A DNA stretch of 64,000 nucleotides from Periplaneta americana. Lineage: Eukaryota > Arthropoda > Insecta > Blattodea > Blattidae. The first letter of the stretch is position 1. Each line of letters starts with the position of its first letter. Shown here in pieces: positions 21,113 through 32,760 of this stretch. The notes below the pieces were generated by a model, which saw nothing but the letters and a program-made list of their open reading frames with translations, had not been told where the DNA came from and ran no database searches. Where the stretch lies: positions 109,050,001 through 109,114,000 of the forward strand of contig NC_091117.1 in assembly GCF_040183065.1 (NCBI RefSeq). The letters are read 5' to 3'. The translations under genes and the position numbers were made by a program.

Positions 21113-21326
21113 GAATGACCACTGGATGTAGTTTACATTCCAAGTACCTTCCTCCGTCTCTTTACTTCATAGGCTGTCTGTCGCATGTAATCACTGCAGC
21201 TCGAGTTTTGGTTACCGCTGCTCTACAGGTATGGACACGGAATTTATAGTTGAGGTAATTAAATACAAATATGATCAGGGCACAACTGCGATCCCTAAGG
21301 ATTATTTCACTTACAGGTAATATAAC

Positions 21327-21327
<1 letters not shown>

Positions 21328-21375
<48 letters not shown>
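21328..21375. repeat. (TAA)n microsatellite
   Basis: About 16 TAA repeats immediately before a LINE fragment. Confidence 0.95.
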
Positions 21376-21377
<2 letters not shown>

Positions 21378-21760
21378 GCTATTGGAGCTAAATGACAGCT
21401 GTAAGCAGTATGGGATGCAGATAAATTCAAATAAGATGAAGAGCATGGTCATAGGAAGAAAAATACAGAAGATAACCTTGCGAATTCTAAATGAGACAGT
21501 AGAGCAAGAGGCCAGCTTCTAATACTTGGGATGTACTATAAGCAGTAACATGAGCTGCTGCCAGGAAGTTAAAAGGAGGATGATAGGAATGGCCGAGGAA
21601 GCCTTTAATAGAAAAAGGAGCATCTTCTGCGGACCTCCAGAAAAAGAATTAAGGAAGAGACTAGCGAAGTGTTTTGTGTGGAGTATGGCATTGTATGGGG
21701 CAGAAACATGGACATTACGACGAACAAGTGTTAGACCACATAGTCCGTTACGGTCTCTGC
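21376..21760 (+). pseudogene. LINE RT fragment (second LINE family)
   Basis: Frames read LLELNDSCKQYGMQINSNKM, YLGCTISSNMSCCQEVKRRM, EEAFNRKRSIFCGPPEKELR and ALYGAETWTLRR. These follow the RT palm/thumb and post-RT region of a LINE family distinct from the (AAGT)n-tailed one. The same family occurs at 57040-57480 on the minus strand. It has at least one stop, lacks the FADD box and is bracketed by two TAA microsatellites. Confidence 0.7.

Positions 21761-21812
<52 letters not shown>
21761..21812. repeat. (AAT)n microsatellite
   Basis: About 17 AAT repeats immediately after the LINE fragment. Confidence 0.95.
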
Positions 21813-22324
21813 GTAAAATTTATCTACGTGCTACGAAAGTTACTATCAAACAGATTTCAAATTGACACTATCAGTTACTAAGCGACGTAGATCTTATTAG
21901 ACGAACTGAAAATTGGATCGTCGTTCTCATATTGCGTCTGTATTACAGAGAAATGCACGAAACTGTTATGGTACCATAATTAACTTCCGGTTGCATCCCA
22001 AAACAAAGACAATTATTATATTGCCCAATGCCAAGGCCTTTCACTGTATCATGTTTCATCAGATGCCGTGACGACTAAGCTCGAAGGCATTCTCACGAAG
22101 CCACACGTAAACAACCAGCAGAAATACATCTCCTACACCCTTAGAAACCCATTAAAGCTCAGCAATTTCTTAATCATTTTCTTGCAGGATGTAAAACCTC
22201 CACGACAATACTTCAATTACTTCTAACACTTGGTCCAAACGGTATTCACTGCTCTTCTTCCTGTTTCTTACTAAATTGGTTAGCAATCAAGACGGTTATT
22301 ATTTTAGCATACCTACTTACTTAA

Positions 22325-23917
22325 TGGCTTTTAAGGAACCCGGAGGTTCATTGCCGCCCTCGCATAATCCCGCCATTGGTCCCTATCCTGAGCAAGATTA
22401 ATTCAGTCCCTATCATCATATCCCACCTCCCTCAAATCCATTTTAATATTATCTTCCCATCTACGTCTCGGTCTCCCCAAAGGTTTTTTTTCCCTCTGGC
22501 CTCTCAACTAACACTCTATATGCATTTCTGGATTCGCCCATACGTGCTACATGCCCACCCATCTCTAACATCTGGATTTAATGTTCCTAATTATGCCAGG
22601 TGAAGAATACAATGCGTGCAGGTCTGTGTTGTGTAACTTTCTCCATTCTCCTGTAACTTCATTCCTCTTAGCCCCAAATATTTTCCTAAGCACCTCATTC
22701 TCAAACACCCTTAATCTATGTTCCTCACTCAAAGTGAGAGTCCAAGTTTCACAACCATAAAGAACAATCGGTAATATAACTGTTTTATAAATTCTAGCTT
22801 TAAGATTTTTTGACACCAGACTGGATGACAAAAGCTTCTCAACCGAATAATAACAGGCATTTCCCATATTTATTCTGTGTTTAATTTCCTCCTGAGTATC
22901 ACTTATATTTGTTACTGTTGTTCCCAGGTATTTGAATTTTTCCACCTCTTCAAAGGATAAATTTCCAATTTTTATATTTCCATTTCGTGCAATGTTCTGG
23001 TCACGAGACATAATCATGTACTTTGTCTTTTCGGGATTTACTTCCAAACCTCTAACAATTACGTTATAGATTTGATCATCCCCAATTAGTGAACCTGGTT
23101 GTCCAAGTTCAGCACGAATTAATATTCTTATCTCTTTACTTGCTTCAAGTAAAATTCCCGTATTTTCCCTAATCGTTTGTGGATTTTCTCCTAACGTATT
23201 CACGTCATCCGTATAGACAAGCATCTGATGTAACCCGTTCAATTCCAAACCCTTTCTGTTTTCCTGGACTTTCCTAATGGCATACTCTAGAGCAGTGGTC
23301 GTCAGCACTCGCTAAAATGTGCAAAGGGTACGCGGTGCTGTCCCGTGAGCACTGTCGTGCAACAGAGAGAGATAGAGAGCATATCCGCTAGCAGCTACAG
23401 AGTGCACCCTAGTGCACTGCGTCTTCCGCGGGTAAGCGAGACTAGACCCAGCGTGCTCTGTGCTGACGATCCCTGCTCTAGAGCAAAGTTAAAAATTAAA
23501 GGTGATAGTGCATCTCCTTGCTTTAGCCCACAGTGAATTGGAAACGCATCTGACAGAAACTGACCTAAAAGGACTCTGCTGTACGTTTAACTGAGACACG
23601 TTTTAATTAATCGAACTAGTTTCTTGGGAATACCAAATTCTATAAGAATATGATATAAAACTTCTCTCTTAACCGAGTCATATGCCTTTTTGAAATCTAT
23701 GAATAACTGATGCATTGTACCCTTATACTCCCACTTTTTCTCCATTATCTGTCGAATACAAAATATCTTATCAATAGCTCATCTATTACGCCTAAAACCA
23801 CACTGATGATCCCCAATAATTTCATCTACATATGGAGTTAATCTTCTCAAAAGAATATTGGACAAAATTGTGTACGACGTCAACAAAAGTGATATTCCTC
23901 GAAAGTTACTACAGTTA
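22325..23917 (-). pseudogene. LINE reverse transcriptase and C-terminal region
   Basis: On the minus strand from 23914: NFRGISLLLTSYTILSNILL, FIDFKKAYDSVKREVLYHIL (palm A), GLKQGDALSPLIFNFALE (palm B), [15 protein letters not shown] (catalytic box, normally YADD, here YTDD), [18 protein letters not shown], then [20 protein letters not shown]. The longest open piece is 247 aa at 22565-23308. Stops occur after RRNR and near CLS, a MITE interrupts FALE/YAIRK, and A-to-T in the catalytic box adds to the damage. Clade RTE/CR1-like, not assigned firmly. Confidence 0.85.
23293..23475. mobile_element. hAT-type MITE, 183 bp, perfect 8-bp target duplication
   Basis: Termini CAGTGGTCGTCAGCAC and GTGCTGACGATCCCTG form an imperfect inverted repeat. 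Both flanks carry ctctagag (23285-23292 and 23476-23483). It splits the LINE RT frame at FALE/YAIRK. No coding capacity. Confidence 0.85.
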
Positions 23918-24099
23918 TGGCCGTGTGCACCATTCTCGATCATCTAGCCCGTTTATCAGCAATCACGGAAACATGGTCAATTCTTGACAATGATCAAGTT
24001 ACAGATGCGGTGCACCGACATTTTCCCTCGATCAACTCATTACCGTCAGCTGACGGTACGCTCGCTTGAGAAGAATCATCTGAGCGCTAGGTAACCGCG

Positions 24100-24106
24100 T
24101 ATAAAA
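24100..24106 (+). promoter_or_regulatory. TATA box of the Harbinger Myb-like gene
   Basis: TATAAAA within CCGCGTATAAAACAGCG lies about 100 bp before the ATG at 24203. A TCA about 27 bp downstream could be an initiator. Confidence 0.5.
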
Positions 24107-24435
24107 CAGCGAACGAACGCACTCTGTCAATTATCGCTTCGTTTTTGTTTGTCGCCTTGTCGGACTGTTTCAAACATCGTCACAGGTTTCAAAACAAGTT
24201 TCATGGAAGAAAAAAAGAAAAGAGCACCGAACTTCTCACAGTTCGAAGTGGGAATTCTTTTAGAACTCGTCGGCAATTCGGCATCTATATTAGAAAATAA
24301 AAGTACTGACGGAAGTTCTCTAAGAGAAAAGCAGGCTACCTGGTTGGATTTAACCTCACAATTCAACGCTGTTCCAGGTGAGTTATACGTGTTTACATAA
24401 TTCCACATAATTTATACAGTGGTTATTTCATACTT

Positions 24436-24611
24436 TTGATAATAATTGGGAAAATTTTAGTATACGGATACCTCACTGACAATTATCTTGAAATAGGCTA
24501 CTAAAAAGAGCAGATTTGTATGTATTTGTCGAATTCTCATCATCTTGCTTACGAAGAGACATTGCAGAGCCAATAATTTATTTGGGAAAATTTCAGTATA
24601 CGGATACCTCA

Positions 24612-24668
<57 letters not shown>

Positions 24669-24865
24669 ATTCATCTGTGTATGTCGAATACGCATCATCA
24701 TGCATACGAAAAGGAAGTTTTTAGTGCCAATTTATTTTGTGTGCATGAGATTGGAATTTTGGAGTAAGAGGGAAAGGAAAGTATCCTTGTTCTGAAATTT
24801 ATCCATTTATTTTGTGTTCACAAGGTTGGAATTTTGGAGTAAGAGGGAAAGGAAGGTATCCGTGT
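24436..24865. repeat. Partly tandem dispersed repeat in the Harbinger intron
   Basis: GTATACGGATACCTCACT occurs at about 24462 and 24597, each followed by a TTTGTATGTATTTGTCGAAT-like phrase. TTGGAATTTTGGAGTAAGAG then occurs at 24750 and 24829. The same family is present at 50335-50530. Origin unknown, non-coding. Confidence 0.6.
24614..24664. repeat. A-run
   Basis: About 51 consecutive A residues between two copies of the intronic repeat. Confidence 0.97.
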
Positions 24866-26461
24866 AATTTCTCTTAATTCAAGCGTCAATAGCCTTATTG
24901 TCCAAAACGTCATGTAGGTCCTAATAGTTTGAAACTGCAAATCTATAGCTAATAAGTGATAATCTCGCATTCCACAAAATGGTCATTTAGTTTTACTATA
25001 TTATTACCAGCATATAATAACTACTTTATTATTAAATTGGACAGTTAGGCCTAAATAATATTTTGTCCTCAAGTAAAGTCCCCAGAAACATATATAAAAT
25101 ATTAGTCTATTTTTACAAAAAAAATACATATATTTTTATTATTCATCTGCAAACTTGCAGAGACATATCACTTTTTAGCCATCGATATATTATTAGACCT
25201 CCCTGTGAAAACTGTTGGGTAGTGTAAGGAGTGATTAAATGAAATTGAAGATTAGACAGAAGTGAATAAAATAAATTTATTGCAATTTATATCAGTGTTC
25301 AATATCATAATCAAGTAGTATTATAATTTTAAAAAATTCCAGCGGTCTACATTAATACAAATGAACATGACAGTTATCTGATAAATTAAATAATTTACAT
25401 CAATTGAACATAATATGTAATAGGTAAATAGCCTATTTACAGTGAGGTCAGTATTAAACTATTTTGAACTACTTTTTACTTCACAAAAACACACAAAAAA
25501 ACATATTTTTTTAACAATTTTCTCTTTTTTTTTTATTAATACAGAGTTGCCGAGTTAAAATTCTGAAAAAGCTGAAATTCATGTTAAAAACAACAAAAAT
25601 AAGCTGACACCATTAATTATTATTTTCATAAGATAAAATAAGTAAATACATTACCATGCATACAATAACAAACTATTCAGCATTTGAAATGTAAAACACA
25701 CAACAAATACAGCCAGATTGCTATGAATTATTTTTATTATACTCTTCAGTGTGGTACATCTGACTTTATTAAAATATTTTTTGTCAAACACTTGTTCAGG
25801 GCACTTTCCAACATAGTTTAATTTGCAACATGCAATGGAAGAGAGAGTTCTGAGTTTCATTTTGTCGTTTCTATAAAAATGTGTATTGAAAACTTAAATA
25901 AACCGATTAATACAAAATAGACATTGGCACAGCAATTGTGACAAAAGCTGACAACAGATATGAACTGACAAGCTGACAAACTTTAGAAAATGCTGGTCAG
26001 TTTTAAAACCTGACACTTGGCAAAACTGTTAATAAAATACACCAAACCTAAGTTAAGCTGAGCAAACCTAAACTAAAGTGACAAGCCAGGCTTGCTGTAC
26101 AGTGAGAGTATATTTCCAAAAAAAATTTCACATTCTTTTTGTAAAACAGCAATTAAATCGAGGTTTTGCAGAAAAAAAAAAAGTTACGAAATCCAGTACT
26201 GACCTCGTTGTAAATAATGAATATGTAATATAATGTGGAGTTATTGGAAGCTGTGATAAGTAAAATAAAATTACACAAGTTCCTTTCTTTCTAAAATTAA
26301 ATAAGCTTATGCAGGGTCCCCTACAAAGTTTGAAGTATATTGTACTTATGGTTGAAAATTATGCATTAATAGAGACTGTGAATACATTTAACCCACATTT
26401 TCTATATAGCAGCATAATTATTAACATGGTTTTTACATATTTATGTTTCTTTATGTTTTAG
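24866..26461. other. Remainder of the Myb-like gene's intron
   Basis: AT-rich; no further element recognised. The acceptor TTTATGTTTTAG ends at 26461. A 69-codon minus-strand frame at 25651-25860 has no resemblance to known proteins. Confidence 0.5.
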
Positions 26462-27549
26462 GTGTAACAAAAAGGTCTACACAAAATCTAAAAGTATGCT
26501 ATGAGAATTTAAAAAGACGTCTACGCAAAGACCTTGCAGATGAGAAAGTAGAGACATATAAGACTGGCGGAGGAAAAAAGAACATTAAAACCACAAACAT
26601 TGACCCTATGTATCAGCTACTGTAATACAGGACATCACACAGAGAGTAAATGTACAGACACCAGTCGATATGGTATCGCCTAATATCTTCCAAGAAAAGG
26701 AAGTGGCACACTCCAAGACCCCAGCCAGCTCCAAGCAGTACCAATGGAATCGTCGTCGGATGCCTCAAACACCAAAACCTTCATGTGATGCTGTAGCTGA
26801 CACCTTTAAAAAAAGAATAAGTGTACTGGAAAATCAATTACGAATGATGGAGGAAGAACATCTAAAAGAAATTAGGATAAAAAACTTAAAAATTTCAGTG
26901 TTATGACAGAAACTAAAATACTGGAAAAAAAAAAAATTCTGTTAATTGAAATGCCTACCACTGTCTCTTCCCGTTTTCAACTGGGTCATTCCGTGTCATT
27001 TCAACCAATATTCTTTCAAAATGTCACCCACCATCTCAGATCATCTTCGTATTAGGTGAACATGTTTGCTTACCTGAGATGTGAACATAACCAAAATATT
27101 TGTTTTACCTGTAGCACCATTTCTTTGTTATAGCTTCATGAAAATATAAAAATTGCATATATGTCACAAACACGGTTTATAAGGTACTCCAGAAACAAAA
27201 ATTGCTGCAAAAATGGAATAATTGTACTTGATTCTTGTATGTAATTGTTTGTTTGTTATTGAAGATTTTGAAATTACTATTGATATGAAATTATAATTGT
27301 TTGCTTTCTTTTACACACACGCACACACACATTATAACACTTTCCATGGATTTGGGCCAAATGGTTAATCCGTTTCAGTATCAGTTATCAGTAGTTGTTT
27401 CAATGGTCGTTCCTAATGTCTTGTTCCCCAAGGTTGGAAATTTTTCATTATTCTTGGGAGACAATGTCGTGGCATCCATTGGATGTGTTCAAACCAGTTA
27501 TTTTTGTATTTAATCCAGCACTGATGTAACTTTCAGTTACTGGTAATTT

Positions 27550-27960
27550 AAAATTTGTTTATTAGCCTTGTGATCTAACAAAATAGCTATACTGCGCAGT
27601 TTTTCTCATGAACTTCATTTCAGCCGCTCTAATTCTTGATTTATCAGATGTTTCTAGAGTCCATATGTCACTGCCATACATTAACATTGGAAGTGCCAAA
27701 TTGTTACAAATTTTACTCTAGTAGGTACTCCTTGAAAATTTTGTAGGTTAAAAAATATTATTTGAGTCCTGTTATTTTTAGGAACTTTGAGATGTAATTT
27801 TTTTCATTCTCATGAGACAGTAAACATCCTAAATAGTTAAATGACTTTGTTTGCTCAGTGATTTTATTATTAGTAACTATTTCACTTCTTACTGGTTCTT
27901 GGCCTATGAATGTCATCATTTTTGTTTTTTATGGTAGAAATTGCCATTTCATAAGCTTGT
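27550..27960 (-). pseudogene. Degraded LINE RT fragment (third LINE family)
   Basis: Minus-strand pieces read AHKLNKVIQAYEMAISTIKN, FVTIWHFQC (a drifted V.PML..), AVTYGLWK-like (for GSDIWTLE) and AEMKFMRKTAQYSYFVRSQG at the end. The last phrase is very close to the post-RT region of a LINE family I remember from blattodeans. Many stops. Inserted between the Harbinger genes. Confidence 0.55.
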
Positions 27961-27996
27961 ATAACTTTATTCAGTTTATGCGCTGCTATTTGTAAA

Positions 27997-27997
<1 letters not shown>

Positions 27998-28029
<32 letters not shown>

Positions 28030-28036
28030 CGCGCGT
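27998..28036. repeat. (AT)n(GT)n microsatellite
   Basis: ATATAT then about 11 GT repeats, ending in GCGCGCG. Confidence 0.95.
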
Positions 28037-28056
28037 ATTTTAACTGTATATACTTA

Positions 28057-28381
28057 CAGCCTTAGACACAAAAAATGACAGATCTCCTGTAGTGTGAATT
28101 TGTCTAAGTCCATTTTGGACAGCACTTGGTTTACACGACTAGGGAAAGGATATTTATTTTGCACTTAATTTATTATTTGAATATATCTTCCTTATAACAC
28201 ATATATCTTCATAACACCTATAAACAGACAAATAAAAGCAACTAACAAAACAAAGAAGAAAAAGAGCGGAGTCATGCATAAGAAATTTCTTCATGTGTTA
28301 ACCTAAGCTCTCATTGAATCAATTGAAGTCTTCTGAAGGGGACTTTGTATGGCGGCCCATCATTTTTTGTGTCTAAGGTTG
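28057..28381. mobile_element. Tc1/mariner-type MITE, 325 bp, TA target
   Basis: The inverted repeat CA.CCTTAGACACAAAAAATGA is present at both ends and flanked by TA (28055-28056 and 28382-28383). No reading frame, so it is non-autonomous. Confidence 0.8.
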
Positions 28382-28589
28382 TACATGATACATCATAATA
28401 AAGTCTAAATGTGGAGCAACATAGCTTTTAGAACCACTACATATCTGATACAAACAAAAATAGACATTTATAATTGTACCCCGGGTCCAAGTTTAGTAAT
28501 ATAATTTTCACACAAATGTTTGACATTTTATTTCCTTAATATTCCTGTCATTTGGAATTAATGGGTTCATTTGTTATGTTCTTCCTGTT

Positions 28590-28960
28590 GCTGTGTGCAT
28601 ACTGCCTTCACACAGTGTAATGCTCAAAAGCAACCTCACAGGTATCACTTTGAGACCTATAATATGATAATGCTGGGCCATGTGGACGCATACATTTAAC
28701 AGTTATATCCCTTTCATCAGTATTTACTGCTTCTGCAAATCTTTTGCACCAGTATGAATCATATACACAAGCCACGTTGGAGTTTGCACTCCAACTGTAA
28801 TTATTGCACTTCCATTGTGAGCTGATGCTGTAATGTTCATCAGCACTAACCTTTTCGCACCAATTTCATTTATTGACAAGGACACAAATTGATGTAGACT
28901 GTGAGTACCAGAAATTATAAAAGCTTGCTGAAATCGTTTATTCAGTTGGACACGAGTTCA
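28590..28960 (-). pseudogene. Degraded fragment of a transposon-protein C-terminal domain
   Basis: Minus-strand frames give VACVYDSYWCKRFAEAVNTD, ERDITVKCMRPHGPALSYYR and CEVAFEHYTV. The pattern (V.YD..WY.G......E.D..V.FMHP.GP...F.WP...D.CW) recurs at the C-terminus of several insect transposon-like proteins; I cannot name the family. Many stops. Confidence 0.35.
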
Positions 28961-29635
28961 TGATGTCTTTTATGGTACAAAGAAAAATTTCAATTTCTTT
29001 AAGTGTTTCCCTACAGAAGTTGTAGATCAGACGTACTCATGGTGGGCACATCGCCCAGTGCAGAAGATGGGCGGGTGCTGGAAACTTCTGTACATGCAAA
29101 CAGACAGTGTCGCGCACTCAGACCTATTGTAACCTAGCAGTAAGGTTGCTTGCGGTTTGTATCATGGATAGACCTATTGATACAATATTTATTTAACCTG
29201 GTAGAGAGAGATAAGGCCGTAGCCTTCTCTTTCCCTCTACCAGGGGATTACAACTACAATATCAAAAATATAATTTAATATTAAATTTACAATTACAATA
29301 AAATCAAAGTACTAAACATTACTTGTATGATAAAGACTGGACAATTTATTATAGAAGTTAAGACCAAAGAAAGAATTAGTTACTGATGTACAAATTAAAC
29401 ATAGCATAATTAAATAGGGATGAAATTACTGAAGATCGAAGTATTTTATGCTACAGTAAGGAAGCTATTTACAAAGAGAACAGAAAAGTACCAGCACTAC
29501 ATTTAAAGTGACTCTTTTTGTTCAAACTGACAAACTTGCCAAACACTTACTATGTGGGCACTCTGTTATAGGGACAGAATATAACATTGAGCCACATTAC
29601 AACATCAGGCATGCTCAAACATATGATACTATGCA
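28961..29635. other. Unassigned sequence within the Harbinger
   Basis: No element identified. A phrase near 29180-29250 (CCTGGTAGAGAGAGATAAGG, mirrored by CTTTCCCTCTACCAGGG) forms a short inverted repeat. Confidence 0.4.
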
Positions 29636-29777
29636 AATCATGCAAATCTGGCTTTCAGGTAGTAGCTCCCTGTAAAGCAGGTTTGAATAATCTCAAGGAA
29701 AAATTGTTCTGGGGCCGGGTATCGATCCCGGGACCCTTCGCTTAGCACGCGAATGCTCTACTGTTCGAGATGAGCGT
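29636..29777 (-). mobile_element. tRNA-derived SINE
   Basis: On the minus strand TAGAGCATTCGCGTGCTAAG and a box B-like GGGATCGATACCCGG precede a body complementary to CAGGTAGTAGCTCCCTGTAA and GTTTGAATAATCTCAAGG. It is the same body as the SINE at 18585-18886, with a different, better preserved tRNA-like part. Confidence 0.65.
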
Positions 29778-30978
29778 ATGCAAGTAATATAAAATTTAAA
29801 AAGACTGTCATCAGTGAAGTAAGTTATAGGGAAGTAAAGCATTATTCCAGACATTTCCCTGGTTACTGAAAAAAAAAACGGAAAAAAATATAAACAAGAA
29901 AATGCTTAAAGCAAAATCATAATGATAACATTTAGTTGTGCACATAATGTAAATATATTATAAATACAACACTCTAATTTGAAAAAAAGATATTGAAATA
30001 AAGTGATAAAATATTGTCAGTTCCACTAGGACAGTTGTTTTTAATCTTTTTTTGGAAAAAGAGGCCCCTTTGAAAATATGGTGAAAGCTATGGACCCCCT
30101 TTCTAGAAAAATATAAAAAAAGGACTAACATTTTCAGATACGCTTCTCCTTTTTTACTGCTGCTTTTTAGTTCTGTACTGGTCAATAGGAGCTGGATATT
30201 TTTGTGTATTTTACATACACACGGAATTGTGTTCCTGGTGATCCTGCTGACACAGTGTTTTGGTCTTAATAAATTGGCAAAATGTTGAAAAACAAACTAT
30301 TGTGGAAGAGGGTTTTGCTTTAAAAGTAGAGTATAGTTCTTGCAGATTGCAAAGTATAAGGCATTTCTGTTCATGTACATTTTTTTAAATGCTTTGTCTC
30401 TGATGCCTGACAATATTCTGGTAAATTCAGATTATTATAAAAGCCAGTTACCATTTTCACGGTTTCATCTGCTAGCTTCTTTCCTCTTTTTATGTTTCAA
30501 AGATAAAGTCTCCCTTTCTCTTTCACAAGTTTTCTTCATTGCTTCACTCTCTTTCTTTTTTGACCAAATTTAAGAAACTAGTGTTAGTAACTAAATTTTT
30601 CCCTGCTAGTTACAGTTTGAATTTTTTGCATTATTAGGTCTAAAAGTATATCAAAATCTTCTGTCTTTTGCTTTATTTCAGTTCTAAGTGTTTCCTCTTC
30701 AGGTAGTGAAGCCGAATCAGGGTAAAGGATTCTCCCCCCCCCCCCCCCCCCGTATAAAATTTACCTAGTTTTGCTTTGAGAGAAGTTGATGCAAGTTCTA
30801 TTTTATATTTGGCTACAGATGCCGTTCTGTGTTGTGGGATGCCATGGATGTTGAGACACCCAAACTAACAAGGCTTTCATTTATACCCTCTTTAAAGAAA
30901 ATTTCCATAACAGTTTGACTACAAGATCATCCAAAGGACTGGACTGTTTGCTTCCTCAGAAACTTCTATTATTTTTTT
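29778..30978. other. Unassigned AT-rich sequence within the Harbinger
   Basis: No gene recognised. A run of 18 C residues is at 30734-30751. The small frames at 29958-30185 and 30340-30573 look like chance. Confidence 0.4.
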
Positions 30979-30990
30979 TATCATTTTTCC

Positions 30991-30994
<4 letters not shown>

Positions 30995-31057
<63 letters not shown>

Positions 31058-31280
31058 AATAAGCAGTCGCGGACAGCCGATGAGGGGTGGTCCTCAGCTT
31101 GGGGGTTGGGCGAAGAGCTAACAACCCATCACCATAAAAAAACAGCTTGATACGAATCCTTCAAAGTGGGATATGATGATAGAGAATGGATTAATTTTGC
31201 TCAGGATAGGGACCAATGGCGGGCTTATGTGAGGGCGGCAATGAAGCTCCGGGTTCCTTAAAAGCCAGTAAGTAAGTAAG
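30995..31280 (+). mobile_element. Internally deleted LINE copy with (TA)n at its 5' end; 16-bp target duplication
   Basis: Flanked by tatcatttttcctgca (30979-30994 and 31281-31296). After about 60 bp of (TA)n it reads GAATAAGCAGTCGCGGACAG, the LINE 5' region, up to CGAATCCTTCAA, then joins directly to TGGGATATGATGATAGAGAA, the last ~110 bp of the LINE, and ends AAGTAAGTAAG. The 5' breakpoint of the deletion is the same as in the 10048-10615 copy. Confidence 0.85.
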
Positions 31281-31639
31281 TATCATTTTTCCTGCAATTT
31301 GGACACATCTTTATGCCAAGTGCAGCATTATGTCCTTTCCTCTGTAATTTCCTGGCATTAACAAGGTAGGCTATATCTCTTTCAAACCAGATATGTTTTT
31401 TTGTGTGTTTTAAACAAATTACACTTGCTCACTATGAGTGAAAACCTCCAGAGATAATTATTTGTTCTTATGGTAATCACAGCATGTTGCCTTTGTTACA
31501 AGACTTGATATTGCTATATCTTCTCTCCATAACAGAAATTCTCCTCTTCTTTTGTTTGTTTATTTGTCATTAACAGACCCTTGACAGGTATCAGTATTTG
31601 AACAAAAGGCAGCATATGCATTGACTTTATGACAAGGTT

Positions 31640-32760
31640 TTACAGATAACACTCCATTACAATCACACAGAAATCAACGCAGCCTTATTTTATATGAAAG
31701 ACTGAAAAGAATACCTAACGTAGACTACTGGAGAACCTTCTCAGATACTCGTACAAGCTTAGAGATCCAACAAGGTTTCATACAGAAAGTTAAATATCTA
31801 AAAAAAAACCCCAATATAGCCTACCATTAGACAAATATAGTATGGAAAGGTTACAACTTCCATCTTATCCTGTCAATAGATTAAAAATCCAAATTACAAT
31901 ATAACACTATCAACACAAGATTCCAGAAACTGAATGGGTACACATCTACACCGATGGTTCTAAAATCAGCAATAACTTTAATAATACGACTGGTGCTGGA
32001 ATATATAATAAATTATTTTGCTTTTATATATTTCTAGGTCAAAATTCAACTCACTTTGATGAGAACTTGAGGCAGTCAATTCTACATAAAAACAACTTTT
32101 CTATCACAGTAACCTCTTTAATAAAGCTGTTATATTTAGCGATTCTAAATCAGTTATACAAGCCATTAATGCAAACACCTATGCAACAAAAAGAATTACT
32201 GAAATTCACCAAAGTATCAAACACTAAGTTATCTCTTCACAATAAATAGTTTTGCAATGGATTCCTTCACACTGTGGAATTCTTGTTAATGAGATAGCAG
32301 ATTTCTTAACAAAAATTAAAAAAAGGCACAATGATCCAACAAATTAAAAATTCATGTTTATCATTTCAATTTTCCAAAGTAATAATTAAGAAAATCATCC
32401 AACAAGAAATACACAAAAAATTAGTAGGCCTACATGAGAGTATAAATAAGCAATGGAATATTTTATTAAACAATAACAATTTAATTCCAGAATGCCCATG
32501 AATGAAAGCTGTCGTCGCACTTTTTCAATTATATATGTGATATGATTGTTTGGCTGCTTATCTATATAAAATAAATATTTTTCATACTCCTAATTATTTA
32601 TTTTGTAAAGAAGAAAATACTATAATGGATATGACACACCTCAAGAATTGTACAAATTTAACAGTACACATCTGTCATAATACTGGGAAGCAAGAATGCA
32701 AATGGAAGAACTCCAATACACAGAGCATTAGCAACCAAACAACATTGACTTTTGAGACTG
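31640..32760 (+). pseudogene. LINE fragment with RNase H domain
   Basis: Reading across frames: ERLKRIPNVDYWRTFSD, then the RNase H motifs WVHIYTDGSKISNN (first Asp), AVIFSDSKSVIQAINANT (DS motif) and VLQWIPSHCGILVNEIADFL (PSHCG..NE.AD). After that come a degraded CLSAHLY-like region and MDMTHLKNCTNLT with a Cys/His pattern. This is the C-terminal end of an I/jockey-type LINE ORF2. Numerous frameshifts; no RT motifs remain. Inserted in the Harbinger. Confidence 0.7.

Larger units (their letters stand above)
24203..26906 (+). pseudogene. Harbinger Myb/SANT-like DNA-binding protein gene (spliced, damaged)
   Basis: Exon 1 (24203-24377) starts MEEKKKRAPNFSQFEVGILL and has the SANT-type tryptophan region KQATWLDLTSQFNAVPG. 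A GTGAGT donor follows at 24378. Exon 2 begins at 26462 after TTTATGTTTTAG and reads VTKRSTQNLKVCYENLKRRL, KDLADEKVETYKTGGGKKN, completing the trihelix fold in frame. A frameshift near 26620 gives an early stop at 26625. The shifted frame carries the rest (26670-26906: VSPNIFQEKEVAHSKT ... coiled coil KKRISVLENQLRMMEEEHLK). A CGA-to-TGA-like stop follows SVL. In PIF/Harbinger this partner binds DNA and carries the transposase into the nucleus. Confidence 0.8.
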
